Assembly: GCA_949130485.1 (NCBI GenBank)
Contig: OX422185.1
Location: 9,920,118 to 9,984,117, forward strand
Length of the DNA stretch: 64,000 nt
Origin: Agelas oroides
Lineage: Eukaryota > Porifera > Demospongiae > Agelasida > Agelasidae
Direction of reading: 5' to 3'
Of the stretch, positions 35,672-45,575 are shown piece by piece (positions within the stretch are counted from its first letter, which is position 1; every line of letters begins with the position of its first letter). A program made the position numbers and the translations under genes. The notes beneath the pieces were generated by a model. It was not told where the DNA came from and did no database searches. It was given only the letters and a program-made list of their open reading frames with translations.

Positions 35672-35697
35672 GGGGGGGGGGGGGGGGGGGGGGGGGG
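35672..35697. repeat. poly-G tract
   Basis: An uninterrupted run of 26 G. Like the poly-C run at 28 kb it could form G-quadruplex structures and is also a likely place for sequencing length error. Confidence 0.95.
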
Positions 35698-35842
35698 TTG
35701 GCAGCCTTTCATACAAGTCGCACCCTGCACATACGGTTAGGCTGCCGTACCGAACCTGGCCCTGACCGGGAACCCAGCTTCTACCCGTGCTTGCTGTATC
35801 TACGTATTCCAGCTCACCTGGAATGAGATTTGCTGTGCCAAA

Positions 35843-36019
35843 ATGAGCAGCGAAGAAGGAAAAGGGACAAAAAAGGATGGAGAGTCGACGGCTAAAGTCA
35901 TACCTGATGAACCAGCGACTTTACAGGAGCTGGAAGACCGATTGATGGACAGGCTACTGGGCAAGGTCCGTGAAGAATCAGGCTCAGAGGAGCTACATTC
36001 GGAAGGACTAGCAATTTAA
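35843..36019 (+). CDS. small acidic ORF of unknown nature, 58 codons
   Basis: ATG-initiated frame MSSEEGKGTKKDGE... containing a strongly helical, charged segment LQELEDRLMDRLLGKVREE (residues 27-45) and an acidic tail. The stop codon is followed at once by GGTACGTACC, which resembles a splice donor, so the frame could be a first exon. The composition recalls the start of gag-like ORFs of retroelements, and a recombinase scrap lies 200 bp further on the other strand. I do not recognise it and cannot say that it is expressed. Confidence 0.3.
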   Translation: MSSEEGKGTKKDGESTAKVIPDEPATLQELEDRLMDRLLGKVREESGSEELHSEGLAI

Positions 36020-36229
36020 GGTACGTACCAAACTATGACTTGGCAAATGATATCACGAGGCCTAAGCTATCAATGGTACTGCGCATGCGCTAGCTAGGCC
36101 ACACCCCTGCAGACTACGCGCGGCCTGCGACTACTGGATGTGGACACCCTTCCCTGCTAACCTGGTCGTCCTTTCCCATTAACTTGGTTTAACCTGTGGT
36201 TAAACTGCATACTACAGCTACTGTTAGCA

Positions 36230-36480
36230 TGCTAGTATAAAGTATAATCCCATAACAGAGGAATGGCAATAAAAACAGTCTCAATTAAGATGTGTGGATC
36301 CAAGCATGCCCACGTCAACTTTAAGTTTATCCACTCCCTGACAGAATGGGTCCATTTCACTCTGGTGCGCAGATGCACCACTGAGGGGGAGATGTGGCTG
36401 TTGATTGCCGCATCCTGAAGGCTCAGGTGCACCCCAGGGTCATAGCCTTGTAGTGTTGCCACAGTGAATTCAGCATCCCT
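36230..36480 (-). mobile_element. tyrosine recombinase scrap of a DIRS-like fossil
   Basis: The minus-strand translation contains AEFTVATLQGYDPG and HLSLQDAAINSHISPSVVHL. These correspond to the FLRSGEVTL and DVALDDLVNPTVVRVHIK regions of the intact recombinase at 28.4-29.2 kb. Only about 80 residues of the domain remain. It is broken, with no partner domains nearby, and its sequence is clearly different from the two larger fossils, so it is a third lineage. Confidence 0.6.
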
Positions 36481-36959
36481 GAAGAAACAAAAGAAACCTA
36501 TACATGCTGCTGTGTCTTCCTAAGAGCCACCTATACACTCTAATTGATGGGTCAAGCTGGCAAGCCAGCTTTGTGGGCAGTAAGGGTTGCTGAAAAGGGG
36601 GAAGGTCCATGCATGCTCCCCTAGCATGAGGATAGTCTAGTGTGTGGGGGTAGGAAGACCCACAAGCATAGGTCAAAGGTCAAAGGGCAAAAGTCTTCCT
36701 CCACCAAGCCATTGTACGCATGCCTGTCCATGTAGAAAAGAGCTGGAAATGCAGAGGAGTGAACTGCTTTGGTCTCTATCAGGTACACATACATGATTTT
36801 TTTTAGCTTGTAATGTCATTGCCGCATACAGCAATCGTTTAACCCTGCTGATTTCAAAAATTTTCACTGGACTGACGAGCTGACAAAATGAGAAACTGAC
36901 AAACTGACAAACTGAAAGCCAGACAAAACCGATTGCTTAACCCCTTCGTGCATGCATGT

Positions 36960-38560
36960 GCGCGTGGGGTAATGATGTATGCTAGTGCTTACAACTATGC
37001 AACTGATTTTGAAAGGTTTCTCTAGGAATGTGTGGAGTGAGCATGAATGACACCCACCTTGTCAGTTGATGGTTGACACAAGCTACTGATCTCCACACCA
37101 GAAAAAAATTGGAGGTCAGTTAACCCAAGATCAGTCACCTCAGTTCCACCTCCCACTTTTACTGTTTAGGATTACATTCTTCATGTACTCAAAGTCAATT
37201 AAAGCATTAACATTCATGTAACAGTATATAAATACTGCCCAGAGTTGAACCCTACTCATCCAACAGTGCATGAATAAAGTCAGTTACACTCCTTCTCTGC
37301 CACAAATAGCAATCATTTTCAACCTAATTTACGAGTTACTGGCCTTTAGTGGACAAGAAATGTAACCGTAAATCGTGGCATTAGTGGGAGGAGGCCATGC
37401 ACTGCTTGAGACTGCATGAGGCCAAACTGCAACTGAGTTTACCTTGTCTTGGGTTAAAATCAATCTCCAATGTATACTGTTACATACTTTCCTATCCTGC
37501 ACATAGCTACTACTCATTCTATCATTTATGGCTAGTACATGAATGCATACTTTTATAGACAGCAAGAGCGCATAATGACGTCATTTATAATGACGTCATT
37601 ATGCACTCTTGTAGACAGTAATAACATATTTACTGCAGAAATATTGATAGTGTGGACCAAGGAACCCACTTGGAACACCCTACAGTAATGCATGAATATA
37701 CTGGTGCTCCAATTCATTGTAGCACCATGCAGTTTGAGTATTTCAGTCCGGTTGCATACTTCATCCATGCCTCTGAATGGTTGTATGTAGTGCCAAATTA
37801 CTACATACTATTAGAAGTGATATGGAACAGGGATCTATTTTCTACAGTGGTGCGTAGGTTATAAATCTACAGACAGCACACAGCAGGGAATTATCAGTGC
37901 TTTATCGTGCTAACTGGCAGTGCATACACTTACCTGTGGGAATTATCAGTGCTTTATCGTGCTAACTGGCAGTGCATACACTTACCTGTGGCCAGAAATG
38001 ACGAAGTTGAACACCAGGGGCAAAGTGATGAAGCATGCTGGGGAGTGGGGAAGTCAGGGGGCATGTCCCCCACAAAAAATCCAAGTCTATTCTGAGGTCA
38101 TCTCTTTGTGGCTTCTCATTCTCGGTGGCTGGGAAAAGATTCTGATTCTCATGCTATAGCAAATGAGTTAGTGGGGCAGATGTCTGGGCACCATGGAGTG
38201 TGTGCATATTTGGGTTGCAAGTTAGCAAACTTAACCAGTATGTATTGACTCAGCTATACTGTAAATGCTGTAAATTGGGAAAAAATTGCTGTTAAAATAT
38301 TTTGTTGGCCTGTATTGACTTCTCACTTTCTTGTGTTTACTTACTACACTGACAAGTATTCCCATGGCTGAATCTAGCTATGTAGTAGCTATGTAGTAGC
38401 TATGTACTTCTCTAGAGTGATGAAGGATACACCTGGCACCTAAACATTCAGCCACTTCTTCAGAGAAAACTTTCAGGAAAATACAAAATAAGTTCAGCTG
38501 GCTAGTAATACACAGTTGGTGCACCAAAATTATACCTAGCTACCTATACAAAACACTACT
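36960..38560. repeat. kelch-unit flank, second copy
   Basis: This stretch parallels the convergent spacer at 16,032-17,760 but starts exactly where a plus-strand kelch gene should end. That gene is absent and unrelated DNA precedes. AATAAA at 37,273 would be the polyadenylation signal of the lost gene. A word of about 50 bp (GGGAATTATCAGTGCTTTAT...) is tandemly duplicated at 37,889-37,990. No gene other than the flanking kelch copy. Confidence 0.82.
37563..37611. mobile_element. hairpin insertion with 9 bp flanking repeat
   Basis: CAAGAGCGCATAATGACGTC/AT, loop TTATA, then ATGACGTCATTATGCACTCTTG: arms of 22 bp with one mismatch. It is flanked by TATAGACAG (37,554) and TGTAGACAG (37,610), 8 of 9 identical. 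Each arm contains the palindrome TGACGTCA, which is a consensus CRE site, so the insertion brings in two such sites. Termini differ from the TAGTCTCG group. Confidence 0.72.
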
Positions 38561-38609
38561 AGTTCAACAGTGCACCCTTCGCTATGGCTCAATGCAGCTA
38601 GTTTTCAGT

Positions 38610-39521
38610 TCACAGAACACCGGTTACGATTTCAGTTAGAAGTCCACCAACGCGACCGTTCCCCCCTGCAACCACCACTGTATCCTCAGACAGTTGAGCA
38701 ACAAGTACATGTGAGCGCCCACTTGCCAGCTTGCCGATCTCGTACCATGAATCTTTGTCAGCATCGTATGCATTGATAGTAGGAATCTCAGAAGCAATTG
38801 TCCCACGATTGCCACCAATTGCAACAAGTTGCCCACAGAGAGAGGCACATGTGGCATGTTCATAGGGTGCGTCTGCTTTCTTTGACCACACGCTAGAGAC
38901 GGGCTTGGTGTCACCTATCAACTCATCCAGGAAGCATTGGTAGACCCATTTACCCCAGCCACCTCCATTCATTACGTAGAGCTCATCTCCACAAACTGCA
39001 GCAGAAGGAAATTGTGTGCCCTCTGGCAGTTCTGGAGCTTCAGACCACTCAGAGGATTTGGTGTCCAAGACATCTATCCGCTGTTCAAAACCACCTTCAC
39101 CCCTTCCTGCAATTACTAACATTGAGCTTCCACTTTGAACAACAGCTGCTTTCCCCTTCTTTAAATTCACACCCAGCGCAGGATCATGCTTCATGGCTGG
39201 GAACTTTTCAGTCCACCGTCTGTTGGATAAGCTGTAAAGGTGGTTGGTGAATTCATACTCGGCAGTGCTGGGCTCTCCTTTTTGACCACCCACTGAAGTA
39301 AGCAGGCCATTGATAACTGTCAGGCTTGTGTTTTTGTATGGGCATTGGCGCAGTGGAAACCAGTCATCCTTCTCCACATCGTACATCCACAGATCGTGTT
39401 TGTCTTCGGACATGAAGTAGCACTTGCCATCACCGGCTGCAGCTGCTCCTCTGTGCATTTCATTTGGAGTGTTCTTCCCTCTTTTGATGGTAACTGCTTT
39501 CAGCTTCTGTCCTTCAGCCAT
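38610..39521 (-). CDS. kelch-repeat propeller protein, MAEGQ type (copy 3)
   Basis: 303 codons from the conserved MAEGQKLKAV start at 39,521; an upstream in-frame ATG (39,554) would add MCVSTNSSTVI, which is the translated conserved leader and is not favoured. Six intact kelch blades, close to copy 2. Distinguishing positions include PEGTQFPS in blade 4, APYEHATC before blade 5, GGNRGTIASEIP in the blade 5 loop and VVVAGGNGRVGG in blade 6. Differences concentrate in surface loops between strands, while the blade core residues (GG doublets, conserved Y and W) are unchanged, as expected for a gene still under constraint. There are no extra domains. The 5' side shares TACAAATTCATCCACAGTAAT with the copies at 47.3 and 54.4 kb. 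Confidence 0.93.
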   Translation of the reverse strand: MAEGQKLKAVTIKRGKNTPNEMHRGAAAAGDGKCYFMSEDKHDLWMYDVEKDDWFPLRQCPYKNTSLTVINGLLTSVGGQKGEPSTAEYEFTNHLYSLSNRRWTEKFPAMKHDPALGVNLKKGKAAVVQSGSSMLVIAGRGEGGFEQRIDVLDTKSSEWSEAPELPEGTQFPSAAVCGDELYVMNGGGWGKWVYQCFLDELIGDTKPVSSVWSKKADAPYEHATCASLCGQLVAIGGNRGTIASEIPTINAYDADKDSWYEIGKLASGRSHVLVAQLSEDTVVVAGGNGRVGGLLTEIVTGVL

Positions 39522-39769
39522 TATTACTGTGGATGAATTTGTAGAGACACACACTCACATATTCTGTTATTGTATTCAGAGGGAAATTTAGAAAGTTCTA
39601 CAGAAAAAGGTTTGGTCAGTCATAGATACAGTGTGCATTCCCAAGGCCTCCTTACTGCTAGCACTGGGTTAATAGTATATTATATATTTTACAGGAGTGA
39701 TTAACGTATTCCATAGAATTCGAACGCCAGAAATTAATTTTGTTCGAATAATTAGACTCATTACGGTAA

Positions 39770-40690
39770 ATACATAATTGAATGTAAGCCCATCTGATTG
39801 TATTTTCTTTTTACTTGAGATATTGTTACCGCTTAAAAATTGCAAACCATGAACATGTGAGTCAAGTGCAAACAGTCTAGACCATTAGTCCAGAGTCCAG
39901 GTTTTACACCTATCCTCAGGATTGCAGCCATGCAAGGTCAGTGATCTGCAAGGCGTTTTTTATCAATGACCTACTGGGAGTTGACATCCCGGGAAGATAT
40001 AGCTCAGTCTTCTCAATGCAGGGCCGTAGCAAGCTATTTGAAGGTGGTGTGGCCAAAGTTTACATACCGCACGTAGTATCTATAGGGCATGCTCCGCCAG
40101 GAAAATTTTGTTAAATTAGACGCTAAGAGAGTGCGTCTGAGGCCATGTTTAGCCTCAAATCTCATCTGTTCTGCAATTCTTAGCAAACAAAATTTCAATA
40201 GTTGCTACATGCACGTACTCTCTAGGAGTTAGTGATCGCAGGTTGCGCGTAACATGCCCCCGCAGCAAAAAGAAAATAGCTTCTTAGCTGTGATCATCGG
40301 CAGCAGGATTGTGATTCACATGGAGTGCTGAATGAGTAGTCTTGTTCCCAGGCTCCCGCCCAGCTGGCAGTACGTATACTGCAAACGATGGAAAGCTGGC
40401 CGGGCCTGGGGAACGAATGGCCGTCGAGTAACGCAACGTAGCTTTTTTGTCAGTGAAATTTGCACGATGGTGGGCAGCCGTTTTCCGAGACGTGTATTCA
40501 AAGTGCACATGCATGTGCGCATTTAGTCTGCGAAAATGTGGTCGGGTCAAAACCCGACACAGCCCAACCGCTTGCTACGGCCATGCAATGAGCAGAGACT
40601 CTTCATCATCAAAGCATCGATCATTGGAAGGTAACAATAAATACCTTCCACTGCCTGCATGTTGACATTCAAAACAAGCAACAGCTAACT
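39770..40690. repeat. 5'-flank module of kelch copy 3
   Basis: Begins with TTTTCTTTTTACTTGAGATATTGTTACC, then AGTCCAGGTTTTACACC and TGACATCCCGGGAAGATAT, resuming after a MITE (40,019-40,585) with GAGCAGAGACTCTTCATCAT. Related copies are at 48,760-49,040, 52,610-52,980 and 59,270-59,600, with an inverted copy at 55,490-55,885. It has no coding content. Confidence 0.88.
40019..40585. mobile_element. hAT-like MITE, 5 bp TSD
   Basis: CAGGGCCGTAGCAAGC at the left and GCTTGCTACGGCCATG at the right form 16 bp terminal inverted repeats (one mismatch). CAATG flanks both sides (40,014-40,018 and 40,586-40,590). The uninserted sequence survives in inverse at 55.6 kb, where CAATGAGCAGAGACTC is continuous. 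The 567 bp interior has no transposase. It contains a further foldback at 40,337-40,416 (TAGTCTTGTTCCCAGGCTCC ... GGCCTGGGGAACGA). A 5 bp duplication fits the hAT5 type described for some hAT elements. Confidence 0.88.
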
Positions 40691-40866
40691 GACTCAACGC
40701 TGATGCTTGTAGCTATCATGGCGTACGGTAGTATGCCATATGTAGGGATGGCCCCGGGAAAAAATGGCCGCCTTATTAAAAGTGCTCAAGTGACACGCTC
40801 GAAATGTCTGCGTTAGACTAGTCAACGGCCTCTATGAACCATATCAGTCATTATCGAGTACTTCTA

Positions 40867-41543
40867 CAGTGGCGGATCCAGAAATTTAGAAAGGGGGGTT
40901 CAGTCACCGGCGCGCTTCGCGCGCCGGAAATTTTTGCGTCGCCACGCCCACTTTCGGTCACGTGAACGCATTCATACAAAATATAGCTGGAAGGCCGAAC
41001 CGAGGGGTCCGTCACAAAAGAAATCTCGTACACTGTCCGACAGTGTTGTTTTAGTTAACTATAACTTTAACTAAATACATTTTAGTATGGCTTTTTTAAA
41101 ATCTAGTTAACCAAAACTACAACTAATCAAAATTTTTTGCTAAGCTGGGAACTATAACTAAAATATCCAACATACAAGAAGAAACCTGTCGGCAGAAATC
41201 CAAACTGAAATCCAGAAATCCACTGTGAAATCCAGAAATCCATTCTGAAATCCAAAATCCACGTGAAATCCAGTGGATTTCGAAATCTAGTACGCCGAGG
41301 CGCGCCGTGGCGGACCACTCGGGCCGAACTGAATATCTCGAAGCAACTCTAGGCCTAGTCAAACGTCTGGAGATCAGTAAGGAACTGATACGTGAGTGTG
41401 TAACTGTGCCTGGTTGTTGTTGCTGCATGCCACTGCTGCATAATCATTTGATGGACTCGTGCAGTTATGTACGCAAAATACATTACTAGCCGCCAAAGGG
41501 GGGTGCATTTGCACCCCCCTTACCCCCCCTAAATCCGCCACTG
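40867..41543. mobile_element. hAT-like MITE, complete copy, 5 bp TSD
   Basis: Termini CAGTGGCGGATCCAGAAATT and TAAATCCGCCACTG, flanked by TTCTA on both sides (40,862-40,866 and 41,544-41,548). 677 bp long, without the extra segment present in the 25 kb copy, so it shows the ancestral layout. The interior has several GAAATCCA repeats and a G-rich/C-rich palindrome near the right end (GGGGGGTGCATTTGCACCCC). The same 60-codon frame is open in both copies (GGACCACTCGGGCCGAACTG ...), with a GTGAGT donor-like word inside it. Confidence 0.92.
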
Positions 41544-42243
41544 TTCTATGAGCAACAGGACTGTTAACTTTGCTGGAAAGCATCACTAAAGTACCGAATC
41601 GGCAAATCGATTTTCTTCTCTCTTTCCAATTTCCACCAGGATAGCACGATAATGGCTGAAGCTATAACAACGATTCAAACGCCAAAGAACAGCATAAATT
41701 ACAGGGTACTGCACTCACTACTTATCGTTCTCAAAGAAAAAACTCATACTAGTCGGCGATTTTCAGGTAGCCCCACGCTTACGCTTGCCAGTATACGCCG
41801 ATTATTGTAACATTATTCATAGCAAGTACGCCCCCGGAAGCTCAACCATAGATAGTGGACTATCTATGGCTCAACTGAGCACGTGTTTAGATAGCTTATC
41901 GTGATATAGACACGAAGAAGGCACACTAAGTACTTGAAGACTGTAACAGGTAAGGTCAGGTTGTATAAACGCAAAACATAGAGAGGGGATTATGTGCATG
42001 CTTCCAGGAGAAGTATTATTACTAGGGCTGTTGTACATGAAAATGTGAGGACTCCACTGAGTATGTGTAGTTAGCAAGGGCGACAGTTTCTGCTTCTGTA
42101 GAAAAGTTTGATGGTTACAATTTCAATTGAAAGCATTTGAATTTACAGCAACTGTTCTTTGTGAGCAACATTACAAAGTTCTGTACTTTCCCATGGCCGC
42201 CCCTCCCACCTCTCTTCTCTCTTTCTTACCATAAAAAAAGCAA
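41544..42243. other. gene-free stretch with one 22 bp hairpin
   Basis: Nothing recognisable as a gene. CATAGATAGTGGACTATCTATG (41,847-41,868) is a short hairpin between two copies of GCTCAAC (41,840 and 41,869), a possible micro-insertion. Confidence 0.5.
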
Positions 42244-42901
42244 CAGAAACAAGTCACAAAGAAGTTTCTGGACAAAAGCAAGCACATGTAGGGATGGAAC
42301 CCTCAAAAACCAACCAAACTAGATGGGAGTGACACCACAATACTTTCACACCATCCGTACATCTTGTGCCATTTTGCCAACTATACACACCACAAAATTC
42401 TCCACATGCACATTGGCCTATTCACATCCACTAAAGGAATGCATGAGTACACACCAACAAGGCACTCAGCACTGCTCATTCAACAGCCTTCCACATGCAA
42501 GACAACCATATGTACCATGCATGTTCAGCAGCAACAAAAGTTCACAACATAACTGACACTCCAACATGCCATACAGGCTCAGCACTGCTCGTGCACTCCA
42601 CAGCTTCTGCATACAAGACAGACCATATCTGCCATGCCGAGTCAGTAGTAACCCACAACATGACTTCTCCATGCACATTAACTTGGCATGCACTACACTC
42701 CCATGCAGCACTACCCACCCCACTGCCTTCCACAACCCTCCTATGCACACAAATAACAAACACAAGGTATAGTTGGCAAAATGGCACAAGATGTAGGGAT
42801 GGTGTGAAAGTGTTGTGGTGTCATTCCCATCTAGTTTGGTTGGTTTTTGAGGGTTCCATGTGCTTGTTTTCGTCCAGAAAACTTTCTTGTGACTTGTTTC
42901 T
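42244..42901. mobile_element. 658 bp foldback element with internal repeats
   Basis: Inverted repeats of about 140 bp: CAGAAACAAGTCACAAAGAA ... GTTCCATCC/GTACATCTTGTGCC on the left, and the inverse from 42,767 (GGCACAAGATGTAGGGATGG) to GTGACTTGTTTCT at the right end. The centre holds two diverged tandem units of about 110 bp, each with CTCAGCACTGCTC and CATGCC. The right boundary is supported because unrelated module copies (for example 62,095) begin at AACACC. No coding function is seen. Confidence 0.85.
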
Positions 42902-44520
42902 TAACACCTTCGTGCACACATTAGTGAATCTGTACTTTGGTGTTCTAAGTGTTTATAGCCTTGTTTTAAAATCTGATTGAAGTTGCCAGAATTCTGGAGA
43001 GAGCATAAGAAACATGGACTGTAATCAACCAACCATTTCCTGTGCGTAAACACTTGTGAGTGGTGTATACATGTATATAATACCCACCTGTTACTATAGA
43101 TACAAGGGTGATGTAGAGAATATATACATGTATACTGAGTTGAAGGGTCTGGGAACCCAGAGACTGAGACATGCAGGAATAACATACAATGAGGAAAGTT
43201 TGGCTAATCACAAATTGAGATCAATTTGTAGTGGACTGACTTCCTTGAGTGAGTGTCATATAAGGCAAGTACAAAGTTTGGTTCTCATATGGATATGAAT
43301 AACTTTAGTGTAGAAGTTAACATGCAAGTACACCTGTCCTGTCTCTCCACGTACATTATCTACTGAAAAGGAGAGTGTTAAGCCCATATAGTTTCTTACC
43401 ACCAGCTCCGGTGTAAAAGTATGTGCTTAACAAAAGTGCCTCATTATACTGACTCAGTATTAAATTTGTACTGTAAAACTACATTGTTAGTATAGCTACT
43501 ACAGAAGATACAATTGCTATTGTCATATGCTGCACTCTGTGTGTCATGTGTCATGTGCTTATCTGGTCACATTGGTATCAGTAGATCTATAGCAACTCAA
43601 GTGGAAATCAGATAGCATTAATAGATGGTATCACAGTGTAATTGAAATAGGTATATACTATACCCCAGATAGCTACATACACATATACTGCACTGTTACA
43701 ATGTTACAAAGTTAGTAACAAGTGCTTGGGCATCCTGTTACCATGCTACATAGCTATAACTTGAGTGTTTGTCCACCAAATATTAGGTTAGAACATAAAC
43801 AAGGTGAACTAAGCATTTGATCATTGAGCAGAAACCTTGTCCCAAGTTTGAAATTTCCTCTTTATGTATACATATATACTGCTAAGTTGCTTGTACCAGT
43901 TAGCTAATAGTGTAATTTTTGTCGTTGTGAATTAACTACAAGCGAAGGATTTTCCTGTTAAGCAGACTTATCTTATTGATGTGATCAATACAGTTATTGT
44001 ACATAGCAGGCTGCATCAATAATGTTGTTTGGTCAACTTGTCGTGAAGGTTTTGAAAACATGTCTTCATTAGGGTCGTATAGTGCAAAGCTACGTAGCTC
44101 TTTTGCGTAGCAACTTTTGGCTGGCAGTAGGGTGCATACTACTGGAATCTCCTTGAGATTCTGTCTCTGGCGAGGGCACAGAAACTGCCCATAGGGATAG
44201 AAGCAAGGTTGCTGCATAGCATGCAATAAAACCTTGTACTACGCGTTGCAGTATATGTATTCACCACTACTTGCATCAAGCAATTGCATGTCTTGGTAAT
44301 TTTTAAATTTGGACAGTCACAATGAAACAAAAATTTGTATCACTGGTCAAGGTATTTACTGTCTACAGGAAGAATAGTTATTATAAAAAATGCTATGCTA
44401 GTGATTGGCATAACATTTTTGTTAGGGCATAAAAACGTATAGCCAGTATATGTCTACGTTTAGGCACACATACATCTGCTAGAGTGGTTTATACGATAGT
44501 AACATGCTATACTACTAATG
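42902..44520. repeat. long module, copy 1
   Basis: First of five or six copies of a 1.5-2 kb non-coding module. Recognisable words, in order, are TTAAAATCTGATTGAAGTTG, CACTTGTGAGTGGTGTATAC, GGAACCCAGAGACTGAGACA, AACTTTAGTGTAGA, GTTAAGCCCATATAGTTTCT, TGTGTGTCATGTGTCATGTG, AGGTTAGAACATAAACAAGG, GAAGGATTTTCCTGTTAAGC, TCTCTGGCGAGGGCACAGAA and GGCATAACATTTTTGTTAGG. Small ORFs inside are not conserved between copies. Confidence 0.9.
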
Positions 44521-44636
44521 ACAAACGTTATTCGTTGTCGTAGAGGGGTAAAGGCAAATAGTGGTGGCGGGTAAGTAATTAATACACGTGCACGATACTC
44601 GTTTTCGGTTTCCGCCACGCTGTACTTTCTTCTAGA

Positions 44637-44795
44637 ATGAAGGAAATGACTGCAGCAGCTCCTTCATTAGTTTGTCGAAGGTTACGTAGTCTTATTGCAG
44701 GTGACAATGCCCTGAAAAGTTCCTACGCCGTCGATCGCCGTACGTTCTTGGTCACACTCCCCACAAGACCATGGAATACGGACAACTTTAGCTAG
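44637..44795 (+). CDS. conserved 52-residue small ORF, copy A
   Basis: ATG frame MKEMTAAAPSLVCRRLRSLI then AGDNALKSSYAVDRRTFLVT and a PW-containing end, stop at 44,793-44,795. The same length and frame are open at 51,594, carry one stop at 57,737, and survive as a fragment at 51,266. The N-terminus is rich in Arg, Leu and Ala with no acidic residue between positions 4 and 22, like a mitochondrial presequence or a first exon. I do not recognise the protein. The shared upstream words GTTTTCGGTTT and TGTA(C/T)TTTCTTCTA suggest a common promoter region. Whether any copy is transcribed is unknown. Confidence 0.4.
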   Translation: MKEMTAAAPSLVCRRLRSLIAGDNALKSSYAVDRRTFLVTLPTRPWNTDNFS

Positions 44796-45321
44796 TCATT
44801 TCTTGTCGAGAGAGTGACGTGAAGCAATCCTGACTAACGAACGCTGGGGAGCGTTGGCACTGCGAAGCGGCAACATTTGACGACGCAGCAAGTTATCACT
44901 TTCAACCCCTCTCACACTGTGCGAGCGAAACGTCCGACCACTGGTGTCCGTCATTTTCTTTGCATCATGGTTTGTTACATACCATTAAAGTAGTATTCGC
45001 CTTTAAATACCAAGTTTGACTATAAGTGATTGCAAGACTGACATTTAAAAAAAGATAATGTGGATAATACTATAGGCTTACCCACCGCCTTACTACAAGC
45101 CTTCTTGTGTTTTTTTTTTGGCTTTGAAAAAGACCGTAGACAATCTATCGATTGCTGTGAGAATTGCAGAACTTACGCCTGTGAGGAAACGTCGAGGAAG
45201 GATTGTCACCACGCGTGCTCGGTGCTGGGTACGAGGCTAGTGAAATATTGGCAGTTAGTACTCAACTATATGTTGGCCAAGCAAAGTGGATTCATTGTCA
45301 CCGCCCACTTCACCTTTGTCC

Positions 45322-45575
45322 CACAAGACAGACTCTTTCCGCTCCACAGCGGAGCGGTACTGAAAGCGATCGGTTCTGTGGAACCGAAAGCGTCTGGCTT
45401 GCGCGACTAGCTTTCCCAGGCCTCTCTCTCTCCCGAGGCGAGAGCGTCTCGAAAATCAGACCTGTTCTGTTACGCAGCGCCGATCCCTTCAGAATCCAAT
45501 ATCCGATAAGCGATACTGGAAGCGATCAGCGCTGCTGAATGGAAGGGGTCTGGCTTGCGAGACTACTCAGACTAG
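45322..45575. mobile_element. two adjacent foldback hairpins of the TAGTCTCG kind
   Basis: First hairpin (about 45,322-45,410): CAGACTCTTTCCGCTCCACA pairs imperfectly with TGTGGAACCGAAAGCGTCTG, ending GCGCGACTAG. Second (about 45,448-45,568): CAGACCTGTTCTGTTACGCA with GCGCCGAT pairs with ATCAGCGCTGCTGAATGGAA and GGTCTGG, ending CTTGCGAGACTA. Both right ends read as TAGTCTCGCAAGCCAGAC in inverse, linking them to the small hairpins. Both are also present in copies B and C of this module, so they predate the duplication. Confidence 0.7.

Noticed and set aside
45060-45410. A 116-codon plus-strand frame in the ORF-bearing module
   Set aside because: The frame is not kept in copies B and C; its C-terminal half is the translation of a foldback hairpin.
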